A DNA stretch of 64,000 bases from assembly GCF_910596095.1 (NCBI RefSeq), contig NC_056548.1, forward strand, positions 903,815-967,814. The letters run 5' to 3'. This stretch comes from Thunnus maccoyii. Its lineage: Eukaryota > Chordata > Actinopteri > Scombriformes > Scombridae. This document shows, one piece after another, positions 43,901-55,755 of this stretch; within the stretch, counting starts at the first letter, position 1, and every line of letters starts with the position of its first letter. The notes beneath the pieces are model-generated. The model made no database searches, had not been told where the DNA came from, and saw only the letters and a program-made list of their open reading frames with translations. The translations under genes and the position numbers were made by a program.

Positions 43901-46900
43901 AAACTAGCTCCACCTCCAGCAGCTACAACAGTAACATGCTGCTCTAACACTGATGCTTCACTATTAATAATCTAATGATGTCATATATAATAATATATCA
44001 GTCAGAGGGACCAAACCACTACTTTTACTGCAATACTTTAACTACATCAAGCTCATAATACTTATGTACTTTTACTGCAATACTTTAACTACATTAAGCT
44101 CATAATACTTATGTACTTTTACTGTTGTAGGATTTTTCATGCAGGACTTATACTTGTAATGGAGTATTTTTACACTGCTGTATTGGTGCTTTCAACCACT
44201 GGATTGAGATTGTAGTTTAGGGTACAAGTAAGTCTCAGGAAGTTGTTGTGAAGTCTCTGAAGTGGTGGAAACATGGGTATCGTTGCTGACTGTCTGTCTG
44301 CTTGCATTTAGCGGAAGTGAAACACAGTTTGAACTTTAAACAGACACCACAGTCACACTGTGGGCGACTAGATGCAGGTATACAGAGCAGAGGTGACGCT
44401 CTCCTCCTGGTTAGTTTGTCTTTTTAAAAGTTGAAACATGTTCCTGACATTTTCTGTTCATATATCTGAAATAAACAAGGATCTGCTGCTGAGCGCAACA
44501 GTAACAGAAAACTTAATCATTTAAAAAAAGACAAAACATTTACATCACTTTGCCAGATTTGAGCAACCACAGCTCCCACAAATGACTAAGATTTGCCAAT
44601 AAAAATAATAATCTTTGTGAAACTTATCTGATGTTAGAATTAGGGCTGCCACTAACGATTATTTTCATTATTGATCGGTCTGACGTTTACATTTTTGATT
44701 AATTGATTCACTGTTTTGTCTATAGAATGTTATAGTCATAATTTCTCTGATCTCAAGGTGACGTCCTCAAATCAACAGTCCAACATCCAAAGATATTCAG
44801 TTTACTGTCATTTACTATATGACAAAGAAAAGTTGTTTCCTCACATCTGAGAAGCTGCAACCTGCAAATATTTGGTATTTTTCCTTAAAAAATTACTAAA
44901 ATAATAGTTCTGGACTGCCCCGTATTAAGGAATAGTCACATTTCAAATCTTCACATTGGAGAAGCTGAAAACAAAGAATTTTTCCTAAATAAACTGACTT
45001 AAACGATTAATTGATGATCAGAATAGTTACTAATATCCTGGCTATTCACTAATTGATTAATTGCCTAATTGTTGCATCTCTCACTCTCAGAAAGAAAGAA
45101 AGTAATGATTCCTACAATGTTGGACGATTCCTTTAACATACTCAGATGATGTAATAATGTTAAAAGAGGGTTCCCAGTGTTCCCAGTGTGTGTTAAACCA
45201 GCAGTCAGGTGTCCATGTGAACAATGAAAGAGGTTTTCCTCGCTGTAATCATTCCTCCTATTCATACTGGATATTAAAACATCCTTCAAATGTGCTTTCA
45301 ATGCATTTAAAAGTCTGTGTGAAGCTTCTATTCAGCTTCAGCAGTCTGAGTTAGTCATATCAAGTGGATATCTGACACATTTACAGTCTTTTTAGCATCA
45401 AATTCCCTCTTTGTGTTTCCTCGGACAGTGTTTCCCTGTTGAGCTGCAGGTGGAAGTATAGTAACAAAAAGAGGGACTTTGGCACTAAAAAGACTGTAAC
45501 GTTGAAAGATATCTACTTGATTTGACTCATTTGGACGCTGAAGCTTCATATTAGCTTCAGATAAACTTTGAAATACATATTTTGCACAGAAGGAGGACTG
45601 TGGATTTTGTCCTCCATCACTTCCATTGTAAGGTCATTATGAAGGGATCTTCTAATGGTCAGTATGAACAGGAGGAATGATTACAGCAAGAAAAACAGCT
45701 TTAATGTTCATTTGGGCTCCGGACTGTTGGTTTAAGATGGACTGGGAGACAACGGTCAGACAGAACATGTGTCTGAATTCAGCGTCTTTAAACCTGTAGT
45801 TTACCGTCAGGTCTTTAGTCTTGGTCACAGCTCATGTGTCTTCCTCTCTGTCAGGTGTGGAGCAGAAGGTGGACAGTTTGTCTAAGCTGAAGGTTAAAGG
45901 TTTGGTAGTTGGACCGATCCACGTCGCTCCAGCAGACGAAGCCATGAGTCTGAGGTTCGAGGAGATTTCCTCTGAAGCTGGAAACCTGGAGCAGTTTAAA
46001 AGTCTCGTGCAGGCTGCTCACAAGAAGGGTGAGTGCATGGATGCAAAAAATAAAAATATTGAGACTAATCAGGTGTAATTATTGATTGAATATGCCAGCT
46101 TCAAACTGAAAAGGCTGGTATTAGGAGTTTTTAACAGATTTATTCAAGGGTTGATTCCTTCTGGTAAGTAAGAGGTTTTTTAGGCTTTTTAATGATTTAC
46201 AGGGTTATTAATGGATTAATAACAATGACTGATAATAACAGTGACTGCCTTGCAAGTAGTACAGGCTTTTTATTATTATTACTCAGCAGTGTTGCACATG
46301 AAGTCCTAAAACATGTTGTGTTATAATTGTGTTTTCCTCTTTCTTGATTCTACAGAAACCTGTAAAATATTAAGTTTAAAACTTCATGTTAGTCTGTTGG
46401 AACTGAAATGACATAAACATATATTTGACTGCGATACCTGTTGTGTCTTCCTGCAGGTATTAATGTGATTCTGGATCTGACTCCGAACTATCAGGGATCA
46501 TCTGGACCCTGGTTCTCCAACACCACTGTGACCAGCGTCGCTGAGAGACTCAAGGTGAGGATCTTACTCACAGACAACATGTTCAGCTGCCAGCTAAAGA
46601 CATATCTTGCTCTTGTTGATTTACTTTTTGTAAAGCTGAATTGGCGACAACATTGTTCAGCTGCTGCTCTACCCAGCTGTCATGGTGGTGAATGAATGGC
46701 ATGAGTTTGTTCTTTACAGTGACACTAACCTGAAGAAGATGACTGTAGGTGGTGGTGTTGAGTTAGCTTGAAGTACCCAAGGTGTGCTGATGTTTGTCAT
46801 GAAGTACAGGCTTTCTGTTTCTTGCTGTAGTGTTCGCTTGTAAGAACTGTTGTACCACCCACCATTCAAACACCTGGGGGCCTAATTGGGGGCCCAGGTG

Positions 46901-49900
46901 TTTGAATTGGGCCTAATTTCACCCAAATCATCAGACTCCTGCTTTCTGTAAACAGGAGAAATACATTATTTCATACAAATCTCAAATACATGATACTGTA
47001 AAAGAAACTTAAAAAAGCTAACAGATCAGCGGGTGGGTCTGTCTTTATGATATGGTTTCATTTCAATAAATGTTCAAATGATCCAATATTTCAGCAAAAA
47101 TAAATAATAACACTGATGCTTCACTATTAATAATTAATGATATCATATATAATAATATATCAGTCAGAGGGACCAAACCACTACTTTTATTGCAATACTT
47201 TAACTACATCAAGCTCATAATACTTATGTACTTTTACTGTAGTAGGATTTTTCATGCAGTATTTTTACGTTGCTGTATTAGTACTTTTACTGCAGTAAAG
47301 GATCTGAATACTTCTTCCATCACTGTTTATTGGTTATGATACTTTAATAAACTCTCTACACTCTAGTGTTCACTCTTGACGTCTATAAAGTCACAGAAGG
47401 TCGGCGGCAGGTCTGTCCTGAGTAAAACACAAGTCTAATTGACTTTAAGTAAATGTTTGTTATTACTTATTATTTATGAGACTGTTAAAGCTCAGTTTCA
47501 TCATGAACACAGATGTCACTCATCAGTTGTGTTGCTGATTGCTGACTTGTAATGGAGTATTTTTACATTGCTATGTTAGCATTTTTACTGCATTGAAGGA
47601 TCTGAGTACTTCTTCCACAACAAGAAATAACGCCAAATCACATCAAATGAGAAAACATGACGGTTCAAGTTGCACAGTGATAAATATAGAAGCTCCAAAC
47701 TGTCAAAAATAAAAACGAAGGTAAACTGTAAATCATAAATAAAGAGTTGATCTGAGACAGCAGGGGGCGCTGTTGTGTTTCTCTCTCCTGTCAGTCTGCT
47801 CTGGTGTTCTGGCTGAATGAAGGCGGCGTGGACGGCGTGCAGCTGTCGGGGGTCGAGCGCGTCGCCAGCGTGGTGCCGTCTCTGTGGACCGACATCCGAG
47901 CCATCGTCCAGAACCAGACGAACGAGCGTCCCGGCAAGAGGTGAGAAACATCCAGATTTAATTAACACCACATAAACTCATATGCTCCTAAATTTAGAGA
48001 TTTGGAGGACTTTAAAACTGCACAAGTAATATAGAAAGTAGAAAAATAAGATGCTTTCAGACTGTATCCAGAAGTTTCAAATTCAGCCTGTCCTCACAAG
48101 AAAAAAACGACAGTATACAACTTATGGTTACGTTTACACCATCTAGTGGCTGTTATAATTATGACCCGCGGAAGTGATGCTGTTCAGGTGACGTCAATAT
48201 AGACCAGACCGGCATTGCGTCATTGTGAGAAACAGGAAAATGCCCAAAAGCTGTTGTGTAGCAGGTTGTAAAACAAATAAACACACAAATCCAGATGTCC
48301 GGTTCCCCATCCTTCCTGGAAAAGAGAGGGATCCAAAAGAGAGCTTTATGACTTCAAGCTATCCGGAGACAAGATAAGGAGGGAAAGCTGTGACACCCAG
48401 TGTCTTCTCACGTATATGTGTGTGAGAAACACTTCATAACTCGTAATGTCACAATTTTTTGTAACTTACAAAGTAACATAATTCTTTTCCAGTTAAGATG
48501 TAGTACTAAACTTAACAAAAATGCAGATGTCAAGATAAGATCCACTGACGGAGGGAAACTAAAGGGGCATAATGGCTCACTGATCAATGTAATTTATTAT
48601 ATTGTGAACAATCAGGTTCAGGCAAGGAAGCAAAATAATTACAAGAAATATCTATAGAACAAAGGTTTGTTTTACATGAAATGAACGCATACAAACTTCT
48701 CAGCTCAACACACGTCAAATTGCATCAACATCTACAGGATCTGAGGTTTTCTATCCTTGCCTAACACTAACCAAGTGGTTTTTGTGCGCGAACCTAAAAA
48801 GACCTTAACCAGAGCGTTGTAAAACCATTAATCATTATATTATAGTGGTCACATGGGTCACTAGAGGGCTCATACAAGTCATTATGGGATTACTTGGAAA
48901 TAGACCTGTTCTGTTGTTTTGGTATGAGGTTGTATTGCAACATTAAATCAGTATGAACTAAGAGGAATTTGCATGATCATAAAAACAAAGATTAGAACAA
49001 ATGCAAAACAAAGATGTTTATCAGTCAATGGAGTTCATTTATGGAATAGTTTGGAAAAGGAAATGAAAATATGTTGCTAATACACTGAATGGATTTAAAA
49101 ATATCTAAAAATAACATGATTACATGATAACAAAAATAAAACTGATGTATGAACATTAGTGTGAATACGAAATTTGTTTTGGGACTTTTTGGTAGGCTAT
49201 ATTAAATATACATATATAAAATACATATGTAAAACATATATAAAACATGTATATACATACATATATAAAATAGTCTATATTTAAAGGGATCTGAACAGAA
49301 TAATTAATGTAGAGGGTTGGTGTGATAAGCTGAGGCTTCATCCTGCACCTTTTCAGTTAGTATAAACTTGCTTTGGTTTGTCACTGCGTCAAAAGTAATG
49401 ACTTATTATTTATTTATTTGTTTATTTATTATTTATTTACATATGTATTTGAGTTGAACAAGTTGAAAATGACCGAACTAAACTAAACTAAACTAAACTA
49501 AACTAATAAAATGGCATAAAAAGTCCACTGTGGATGTTTCTTCTAGAGTGCTGATCGGCGTCACAGATCGATCCTTGGCTGAAGACGTGTCCTCGCTCCT
49601 CTCCTCCACTGGAGTCGACTTGCTGATCTCCAGGGTCCTCCGTCCCGGAGACACGGACGCCACGGAGCGCGCTCAGCTCATCCAGCACTTGTATTCGTCC
49701 CACAACCAGACCAAGCTGGCCTGGAGCCTGGGGGGCCGGGCTGAGGGTCACCTGGCGTCACTGGTGGGCCCGGCGCTGGTCAAACTGTACCACTTGCTGC
49801 TGCTGACGCTGCCCGGGACGCCCGTCTTCAACTACGGAGACGAGATCGGCTTGATGGACGAGGTGAGGACTTCTGTGAATCCTGAGAGAACATTTAATTT

Positions 49901-52900
49901 TTTTTTGCCATTTCTTTATTAAGTTTTTACATGAGTATATTCACAGATGGATGCATAACAAGTCACTTACATATATCTATAGAACCATTTAAGGACTGTA
50001 TTACATCATGCTGAAACCACAACTGCAGACTGTTTCTCTTACCAACCTTTTTTTAAAATAATGTTTTATTGTTTTCACTGGAAGATCGTATGTAGCATCT
50101 TTCAAATTGTTGGTAGAAAAATAATAACCTCAGTGTGTTCTGTCTGCTACATTGTGATTCTTCATATGAGCACTAGATGGCACCAGAGTGATTTACTATA
50201 CATGGTGTACTTAAAGGAAAATATAACACTTTGTTTTAACTTGAGCACACCTCCTTCACATGTTTCAAATCCAGAGTTCACTCCATTTCAGAACCTGTAA
50301 AAAGTATTTAAATCTGTTCCAGATAAATTCATGATCAATAATTTCTTAATGGATTGGATTGTCTGTTGTCTGTAATGGTTTCTGCCTGACAGGCAACCGA
50401 TACCCCCTGCCAGTGTTGGATAAAACACTGACAGACAGCTGTTCTCTACCTCTGACCGAGGTATTGAACGGGTTCCTAAAATCTAAACGCAAGACCGCCT
50501 TAGTCTGCTGAGGGAACCAGAGCTCAGCCTGACTTCTGTAACCATCAGCTGTCGTTGAACTGCTCTAACAGGCCTATTTAGTCAAGTATGTCCTGACAGC
50601 CGGGTCACAACAGAAGTGTGTGGGTGCAAATAGGTGTTGGAGGTTTGAAAGTACTCCAAGATGATCTTCTAACAGGTCATCACTGGAGGAGACCCACTCT
50701 GACGATCTGAGGACACTCGCCCGGTTTCATAGGGCAGCTTCAATGCCCGGACCCTAACAGTTTAACCAATTAAACAAATATAATAAACCCTTCAATCTGA
50801 TACTTAATTGAAATTATACCTCTATCACAGGTGCATCAGATTGATCACAATCAACAACTCTAAACCTTCCCAAATCTGATCATTAATAAACCTTGCATGT
50901 TTATCCTTAGCAGAATGTCATTATAAATTTTTAATATAAACAAATTTAAAACTCGTGTCAGTCATACCCCAGGGGGGCGTCTTTGCTTACCTTGCCGACT
51001 ACGAGAGCACCTCAGAGATGAGCACAAGTAAGGAACTTTGATTGGAGTGTAAAACAACACAAACCAGTTTTATTTGTTTTTTACAAAAGTGAGTAATACA
51101 AAATATAAAAAGGAGAACTCTAGGACTTAAAGGAGTTATAGAAGTTATAAAAATGCAAAAGGGGCAAACTGGCAAAAGGACCCTAGTTTATGACTCAAAA
51201 AAGAGGCTTCTGGCCCTCTTGTCATTGACATTTCTTGGTTTGTCACATTAGAAGACGGTGTCTGGAACAATGACAGTTAACATACATCTGCTCTATTATG
51301 TTTGAGGTTAGGGTATAAGGGTGTCAGCCTGGTGCAGGAAACCACAGCTTCATCTTGGCCTCAGGCTCCACTACTGGTTGTCTGTTTCCTAGGTGACTGT
51401 GTACTTTGTCTGGTTTGAAAGTTCAGCTATAGTTCAGCACAAATAGTATAAGACATGTGTCTATGTTTAGACTTATCACCAATTATAATTAAATAATTTA
51501 GTCAGAGGTAGGTTTAAGGTTTGATATAGTGGACCTTTCAACACTGTTAATCAAATATGATGATTGATTACTATTAATTGTTAGCATTTTGACATTTTTA
51601 TCATTTCTATTAAAGGACAACAAGTTTCCCAAGATGCTTTGGGACTCTGGCAAGGAGCTGAATGGGACTCTGCAGGTAAACGCACCTAAAAAATAACAAT
51701 ACATACTGCAGATGCTGTGTATAAAAACTGTAGTAGTACTAGTACCAGTAGCAGTAGTTCTAATAGTAGTGCTAGAACCAGCAATCACAGTACAGCAGCT
51801 GTTGTAGTAGTGGTAGTAGTAGAAATAGCAGAAGCAGTAGTTATAGCAGTAGTAATACCAGAAGCAGTGGAAGTAATAGAAGTATTAGTATTAGTAGCAG
51901 AAACAGGTGTAATTCTACAGTAATAATAGTGGTAGCAGTACAAAATAGCAGAAACAGTAGTTGTAGCAGCAGTAGTGATATTAGTACTAGCAGTAGTATA
52001 GTAGTAGTAGTAGTATCAGCACTAGTATTAGTAGCTGTAGTGGTAATTTCTAATAAATAAGAGACACACAAAGAGAGAATGTCTTTCTGTGTTTTTTATT
52101 CAATACACTGTACAACATGATATGCCTCAGTCTCTCTGTTTGGCCTAGTTTTATACAGCAGTCTGCACAGGAACACACAGGAAATGTGTTTCTTATCATG
52201 TCTTGACATCTCCCATCTTACATGGTTCTGAGCCCAGATTTCAGACAAAGGAAGAGGACTCAGAGAATCATCATCACTGTATATAGTGAACAAAACCCAG
52301 ACACATATAACTGTGAAGCAAAGCCTTCATATGAGGTGTTAAGATAGTACTTACTTATGTATGAGGCATTACAAGAATGTGCTGTACAGCAGCAGTATCA
52401 GTTACAGTAGTGGTAGTAGCAGTACCAGTAATAGTAGGAATAAAAGTAGTAATCTTAGTAGAAGTTGCAGCAGTAACAGCAGCAGTAGTTCTACTGATAG
52501 AAGTACAAACAGCTGAAATTTTAGTAGCAGTAGTTGAAGCAGCAGGAGCAGAAGTAAAAGGAGCAGTTTTGGTAGCATAAGTAGTGGAAGTAATAGAAGT
52601 ATAAGTACTATGTTAGTAGCAGTACCAGTAGTTGTAATCCTAATAATAGTGGAAACAGTAGCAATACCTGTAGTAGTTCTAGTATTAGCAGTAGTAGAAC
52701 AAGCAGCAGTGGAAGTAATTCAAATATAAGTACTAGTGTTAGTAGAAGTACCAGTTATAGTAGTGGTATCAGTAGAAGTAGTACTAGCAGTAATAGTAGT
52801 GTTAGAGGTAGAAACAGTAACTTTAGCATCAGTATTTGTAGTAGCAGTAGTAGAAGTAGAAGTATCAGTATTAGTGGTAGTAGTAGTTGTTTAAGTGGCA

Positions 52901-53801
52901 GCAATTGTAGAAGTAGTACTGGTACCAATTGTAGTAGTAGTAGCAGCAGCAGTAGTACTACTGTTAGAAGTAGTAACAGCAAATTTTAGTAGCAGTGGTT
53001 GTAGCAGTGGGAGTATAAGTATCTGTATCAGTAGTAGTAGTAGAAGTAGTACTAGCAGTAATAGTAGTGTTAGAGGTAGAAACAGTAACTTTAGTATCAG
53101 TATTTGTATTTTAAGTAGCAGCAATTGTAGAAGTAGTGCTGGTACCACTTGTAGTAGTAGTAGCAGCAGCAGTAGTGGTAGCAGTACAAACTACAAATAG
53201 TATCACTACCAGTTATAGTAGTATAGTTGCAGGCCTATAACTCATACCAGCTTTAACAGTAACATTAGTAGTATTAGTAGTGGTCTTTGTAGTAATCTTG
53301 TCATGATTAGTATTATTGAGCCGTTACCACTTTCTGTTCTCTGTCACAGCTTCTTATCAGTATTAGTATTACTGTAGTACCAGCAGCAGTAGTAGTATTA
53401 TTATATAGTTTGGATGATTATCAGTACTGTATATTGATCTGCTCTCCCTGCAGGAGGAGCGGAATCAGCGTCTGTCCTGTCGTAGTTTTTTCCATAGTCT
53501 GAGCGAGCTGCGGGGTAAAGAGCGCTCGCTGCTGTTCGGAGACTTCATCGTCCTCTTTAACTCATCGTCCTCTCTGGCGTACCTGCGTGTCTGGGATCAG
53601 AGCGAGCGTTACCTGGCCGCCTTTAACTGGGCAGAAGAGGCGGCGCTGCTGGAGCTGAGGGATGCGGCGCTGCCCAAGCAGGCGGCGGTGGTCCTCAGTA
53701 CCAACAGCACCGTCATGCCGACAGACAGCAGCGTGGACCTGACAAACCTGCGGCTCGGCCCCGGACAGGCTGCACTCCTCAGGTTTCCCTACACAGGATA
53801 G
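40917..53801 (+). CDS. slc3a2: slc3a2, CD98/4F2 cell-surface antigen heavy chain, complete, 8 coding exons
   Basis: Type II membrane glycoprotein that pairs with SLC7 light chains (LAT1 and others) and brings the amino-acid exchanger to the plasma membrane; it also binds integrin beta subunits. Exons: 40917-41245, 43057-43247, 45855-46028, 46457-46554, 47795-47940, 49547-49862, 51616-51675, 53454-53801; phases agree, 553 residues. An acidic cytosolic tail (1-109) ends VKFTGLSKEELLRVAG. The membrane helix is at about 116-138 (WALLVVFWLGWLGMLGGAVL). Cys in APRCRDLP, just outside, is the equivalent of the cysteine that links to the light chain. The ectodomain is a GH13 amylase-like barrel (VKGLVVGPIH, VILDLTPNY, FWLNEGGVDGVQL, LPGTPVFNYGDEIGL) without glycosidase residues, ending in a beta domain (LLRFPYTG). 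N-glycosylation sequons: NTT, NQT, NGT, NSS, NST. No disruption seen. Confidence 0.95.
41246..42796. other. slc3a2 intron 1, AT-rich
   Basis: Includes an old copy of the AGTA-rich interspersed repeat at about 42030-42250 (ACATTTACTCAAGTAGAGTT, GGGAAATATTGTACTTTT). No exon recognised. Confidence 0.5.
42802..43036. mobile_element. truncated hAT-type MITE plus repeat flank, ending beside slc3a2 exon 2
   Basis: 42802-42963 corresponds to the right two-thirds of the MITE at 43536-43867 and ends GGTTGGGAACCACTG. 42964-43036 is the composite's next part (TATATAAAGTAG, AACAGTAACATGCTG). Only about 20 bp separate it from the exon 2 acceptor (CTCCTCAG, exon at 43057). Confidence 0.75.
43315..44190. 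mobile_element. composite interspersed repeat interrupted by a hAT-type MITE
   Basis: The outer repeat has a left part (43315-43535: GTACTTGTACTTTACTTGAG, GAGGGAAATATTGTACTTTC) and a right part (43868-44190: AACTAGCTAACTGTATATAA, AGTCAGAGGGACCAAACCAC, TTTTTCATGCAGGACTTATA). The hAT-type MITE sits between them. Confidence 0.75.
43536..43867. mobile_element. complete hAT-type MITE, 332 bp
   Basis: Terminal inverted repeats CAGTGGTTTCCAACCT and AGGTTGGGAACCACTG match 15 of 16 positions. Flanking 8-mers are GATGAAAC and GACTAAAC (6 of 8 identical), the size expected for a hAT target duplication. No coding capacity. Confidence 0.8.
44643..45083. mobile_element. MITE with TAGGGCTGCCACTAACGATT end
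   Basis: Left end AGGGCTGCCACTAACGATTA and right end CTAATTGATTAATTGCCTAATTGTTGCAT form an imperfect inverted pair typical of this widespread fish family; interior shared with 16847-17277. Confidence 0.6.
45178..45755. mobile_element. MITE with inverted arms of about 110 bp (TTTTCCTCGCTGTAATCATT family)
   Basis: The left arm 45178-45290 (GTTTTCCTCGCTGTAATCAT, CCTCCTATTCATACTGG) and the right arm 45640-45755 (CAGTATGAACAGGAGGAATG, ATTACAGCAAGAAAAAC) are reverse complements with few mismatches. No transposase. In slc3a2 intron 2, about 100 bp before exon 3. Confidence 0.8.
47050..47330. repeat. rearranged copy of the composite repeat
   Basis: Starts with 55 bp of the hAT-type MITE interior (TTTCAATAAATGTTCAAATG) joined directly to the outer repeat (ACACTGATGCTTCACTATTA ... 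CTGCAGTAAAGGATCTGAAT). A further fragment lies at 47530-47620. In slc3a2 intron 4. Confidence 0.7.
47759..47772 (+). promoter_or_regulatory. CTCF-like motif in the exon 5 acceptor region
   Basis: AGCAGGGGGCGCTG is a strong by-eye match to the CTCF core. It lies 22 bp upstream of slc3a2 exon 5, next to its pyrimidine tract. Confidence 0.4.
48120..48660 (+). pseudogene. THAP-domain transposase remnant
   Basis: ATG at 48241 starts MPKSCCVAGCKTNKHTNPDV, then RFPILPGKERD. After a frameshift, CEKHF appears (about 48423-48436). C-x4-C ... C-x2-H with an N-terminal M-P-x-x-C is the THAP zinc-finger pattern, common at the N-terminus of P-element-like transposases. A short tail of further codons follows. 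The upstream 48120-48200 segment resembles 18165-18300 and may be the transposon end. In slc3a2 intron 5, same strand as the gene. Confidence 0.65.
48661..49546. other. remainder of slc3a2 intron 5
   Basis: AT-rich. An ACATATATAAAA-type run lies at about 49207-49270 and an (ACTAA)n run at about 49478-49506. No exon recognised. Confidence 0.4.
49863..50880. other. slc3a2 intron 6, first part
   Basis: 50370-50770 is less AT-rich and coherent (CCTGACAGGCAACCGATACC, GGTCATCACTGGAGGAGACC) and could belong to the mobile element that follows, perhaps LTR-type sequence. No coding frame found. Confidence 0.35.
50880..51470. mobile_element. interspersed repeat, copy 1
   Basis: Blocks TTGCATGTTTATCCTTAG, CACCTCAGAGATGAGCA, ACAAACCAGTTTTATTTG, GGCAAACTGGCAAAAGGACC and GGTGCAGGAAACCACAGCTT recur in the same order at 54190-54810. 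The class is unknown to me; the pattern resembles an LTR or a nonautonomous element. Confidence 0.6.
51715..53275. repeat. cryptic trinucleotide (AGT/AGC/AAT) region of slc3a2 intron 7
   Basis: 51715-52058 and 52370-53275 are almost entirely permutations of AGTAGTAGCAGTAGT with scattered substitutions. Between them, 52060-52370 is ordinary sequence (GAGACACACAAAGAGAGAAT ... ATCATCATCACTGTATATAG), perhaps an insertion. Unbroken Ser-, Val- or Leu-rich open frames are by-products of the period of 3. Confidence 0.9.
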
Positions 53802-54020
53802 AGCTTAGATCCAACTGTGAGCTGGTAAGGTTTAGATAAAATGATGAGTATCGTGATGTAAGAAATTTTAGTAACTGTTGAAAAGCAGCAGTAGTTAACT
53901 TGGTCAAAATGTTTTTGTCTCACAGCTCAGTTCCTTCACATTAACTGTATGTTGGTGAATATTAATCTTACCACATTATGATAAGTCAGCTTTCTCTATA
54001 TTGTGCATTTGTGAAAACAA

Positions 54021-54032
54021 AATAAAAATAAA
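54021..54032 (+). terminator. slc3a2: slc3a2 poly(A) signals
   Basis: Two overlapping AATAAA hexamers about 220 bp after the stop codon. Confidence 0.6.
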
Positions 54033-54189
54033 GTAAAGTTTTACAGTCTGATGTCTTTATTATGTGAGAGTCTATAAACTTAACATCTTAAAAAGTGCAG
54101 GGTAGGTGAGCTGCACTGCTGAGATAAAAAAAAATCTAAATTATGAGATAAAAAGTCACAATTTTGATACAGATAGTCAAAGTTAATTA

Positions 54190-54810
54190 ATAAATATTGC
54201 ATGTTTATCCTTAGAAATTTCCATTATACATTTTCAATATAAATAAATTTAGATCTCATGTCAGCCATATTTCAGAGGGGCGACTCAGAAGACCTCAGAG
54301 ATGAACTTTGGTTGGAGTGTATAAAAATACAAACCAGTTTTATTTGGTTTTTACAAAAATTAGTATTACAGGATATATAAAAAATAAAATACAAAAAACA
54401 TGAATGTACAAGTTAAAATGAATAAAAACCCTCTCTGGGATTTAAAAAAGTCAAAAAAAACCTTTAAGGCAAATAGACAAAAAGGCAAACTGGCAAAAGG
54501 ACCCCTGAAGACGACCAAAAAGCCCCCAAGGCTGTCCCGGCCTTCCCTTTCATTTCAAAACATCTCTGGCTTCTTACATTCTTACGCTCATATGTGGTCA
54601 TCAGCCTGAACATCAACAAGCTGCAGGCTAATGTTTGCTGGTGGAACAATGATACTTCTTTGTTTGTCACTAACAACACAATTCGTGGAACTCTGGTGGT
54701 TCAGATACGTCTACATTTTTAATGATTGCGGTTGAAGGAAACCACAACTTCTTTGGCCTCAGGCTCTACTGCTGTTTGTCTGTTTCCACGGTGATGGTTT
54801 GAACCTCGCT
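54190..54810. mobile_element. interspersed repeat, copy 2
   Basis: Same block order as 50880-51470 with small indels, lying just beyond the slc3a2 3' end. Confidence 0.6.
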
Positions 54811-55084
54811 TATTCATGTAACCGTCAACATTGTGTAATTTCTTTTAAATATTGTGGAAAAACTAGTTCGAACAACTTAATTTTTATGAGTGATCAACTT
54901 AAAAATGTGTGTTTTTTCTGCCAGTTATTAAGTAGGTGGTAATTAAAAATATCTTTGATTGTAAAGGAAAAGCTAATTCCCCTTACTCGATGTAGTTTGT
55001 TGGTTCAACATAAAATTATTATCATAACTTTATAATTTTATCAGGTCATCACAACTCAAAAGGCTTGACGCAAACTGTTGTTGT

Positions 55085-55260
55085 AGTTATGATACGTCTA
55101 CATTTTTAATGATTGCGGTTAAAATATAAGGATGTCAGCAAGGTGCAGGAAACCACAACTTCTACTCTGGCCTCAGGCTCTCTGCTGGTGTTTGTCTATT
55201 TCAACTGTGACTGTTTGCACCTCGCATGAAAGTTCAGTTGTAGTTCAGCACAAACAGTAC
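55085..55260. mobile_element. interspersed repeat, copy 3 (right part only)
   Basis: Contains GATACGTCTACATTTTTAAT, AGGTGCAGGAAACCACAACT and AAGTTCAGTTGTAGTTCAGC, as in copies 1 and 2. Confidence 0.6.
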
Positions 55261-55269
55261 AAATTCACT

Positions 55270-55755
55270 TCATTCCTTTCAAAAAAATTTGACCAAGATA
55301 TCATACTAACAAATATTGATATATTAGTCATTTTTAACAATCCCAACTTCTCGGCAGACAAAACTTACATAATTAACTTGATTAATATCTTGGAAAAATA
55401 TTCATAAATTGATAGGGCTTGAAAGATTACCCTCCTTTTATGTTTAAAGATACCAATTTTAAAACGTATTTGACTACTATTGAAAACTTAAAACTCAAAA
55501 ATTACAAATCGGCAAAAGCTATTTGATTAGACATTTCAGATTTACTCCAGTTGTTAAGCAGACCCTGAAGGTTTCTGTTAGTCTTCTTTCCTTTCCCTAC
55601 ATTTGTTGTACAATTTAATTTATTTTTAGGCTATATTATTTTTATACTGTGAACTATACTTACAGCAGCTTTTATAATGGAAAAACTGCCTGGAACATGT
55701 ATAATCAATGTATGTAATTAATTAAATTCACTCAATAAAGTTGGGGGAAAAAAAG
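55270..55755 (+). mobile_element. possible 3' end of an L1-like LINE
   Basis: Frames read PNFSADKTYIINLINILEKY and FKDTNFKTYLTTIENLKLKN, with a terminal CTCAATAAAGTTGGGGGAAA followed by an A-rich tail, as in fish L1 3' ends. Several stops; only a remnant. Confidence 0.4.

Noticed and set aside
48400-48657. 85-codon open frame as an independent gene
   Set aside because: Only its first residues (CEKHF) have meaning, as the second half of a broken THAP finger.
52755-53200. Leu-rich and Ser-rich open frames in slc3a2 intron 7
   Set aside because: Produced by the period-3 repeat; no start context or family.
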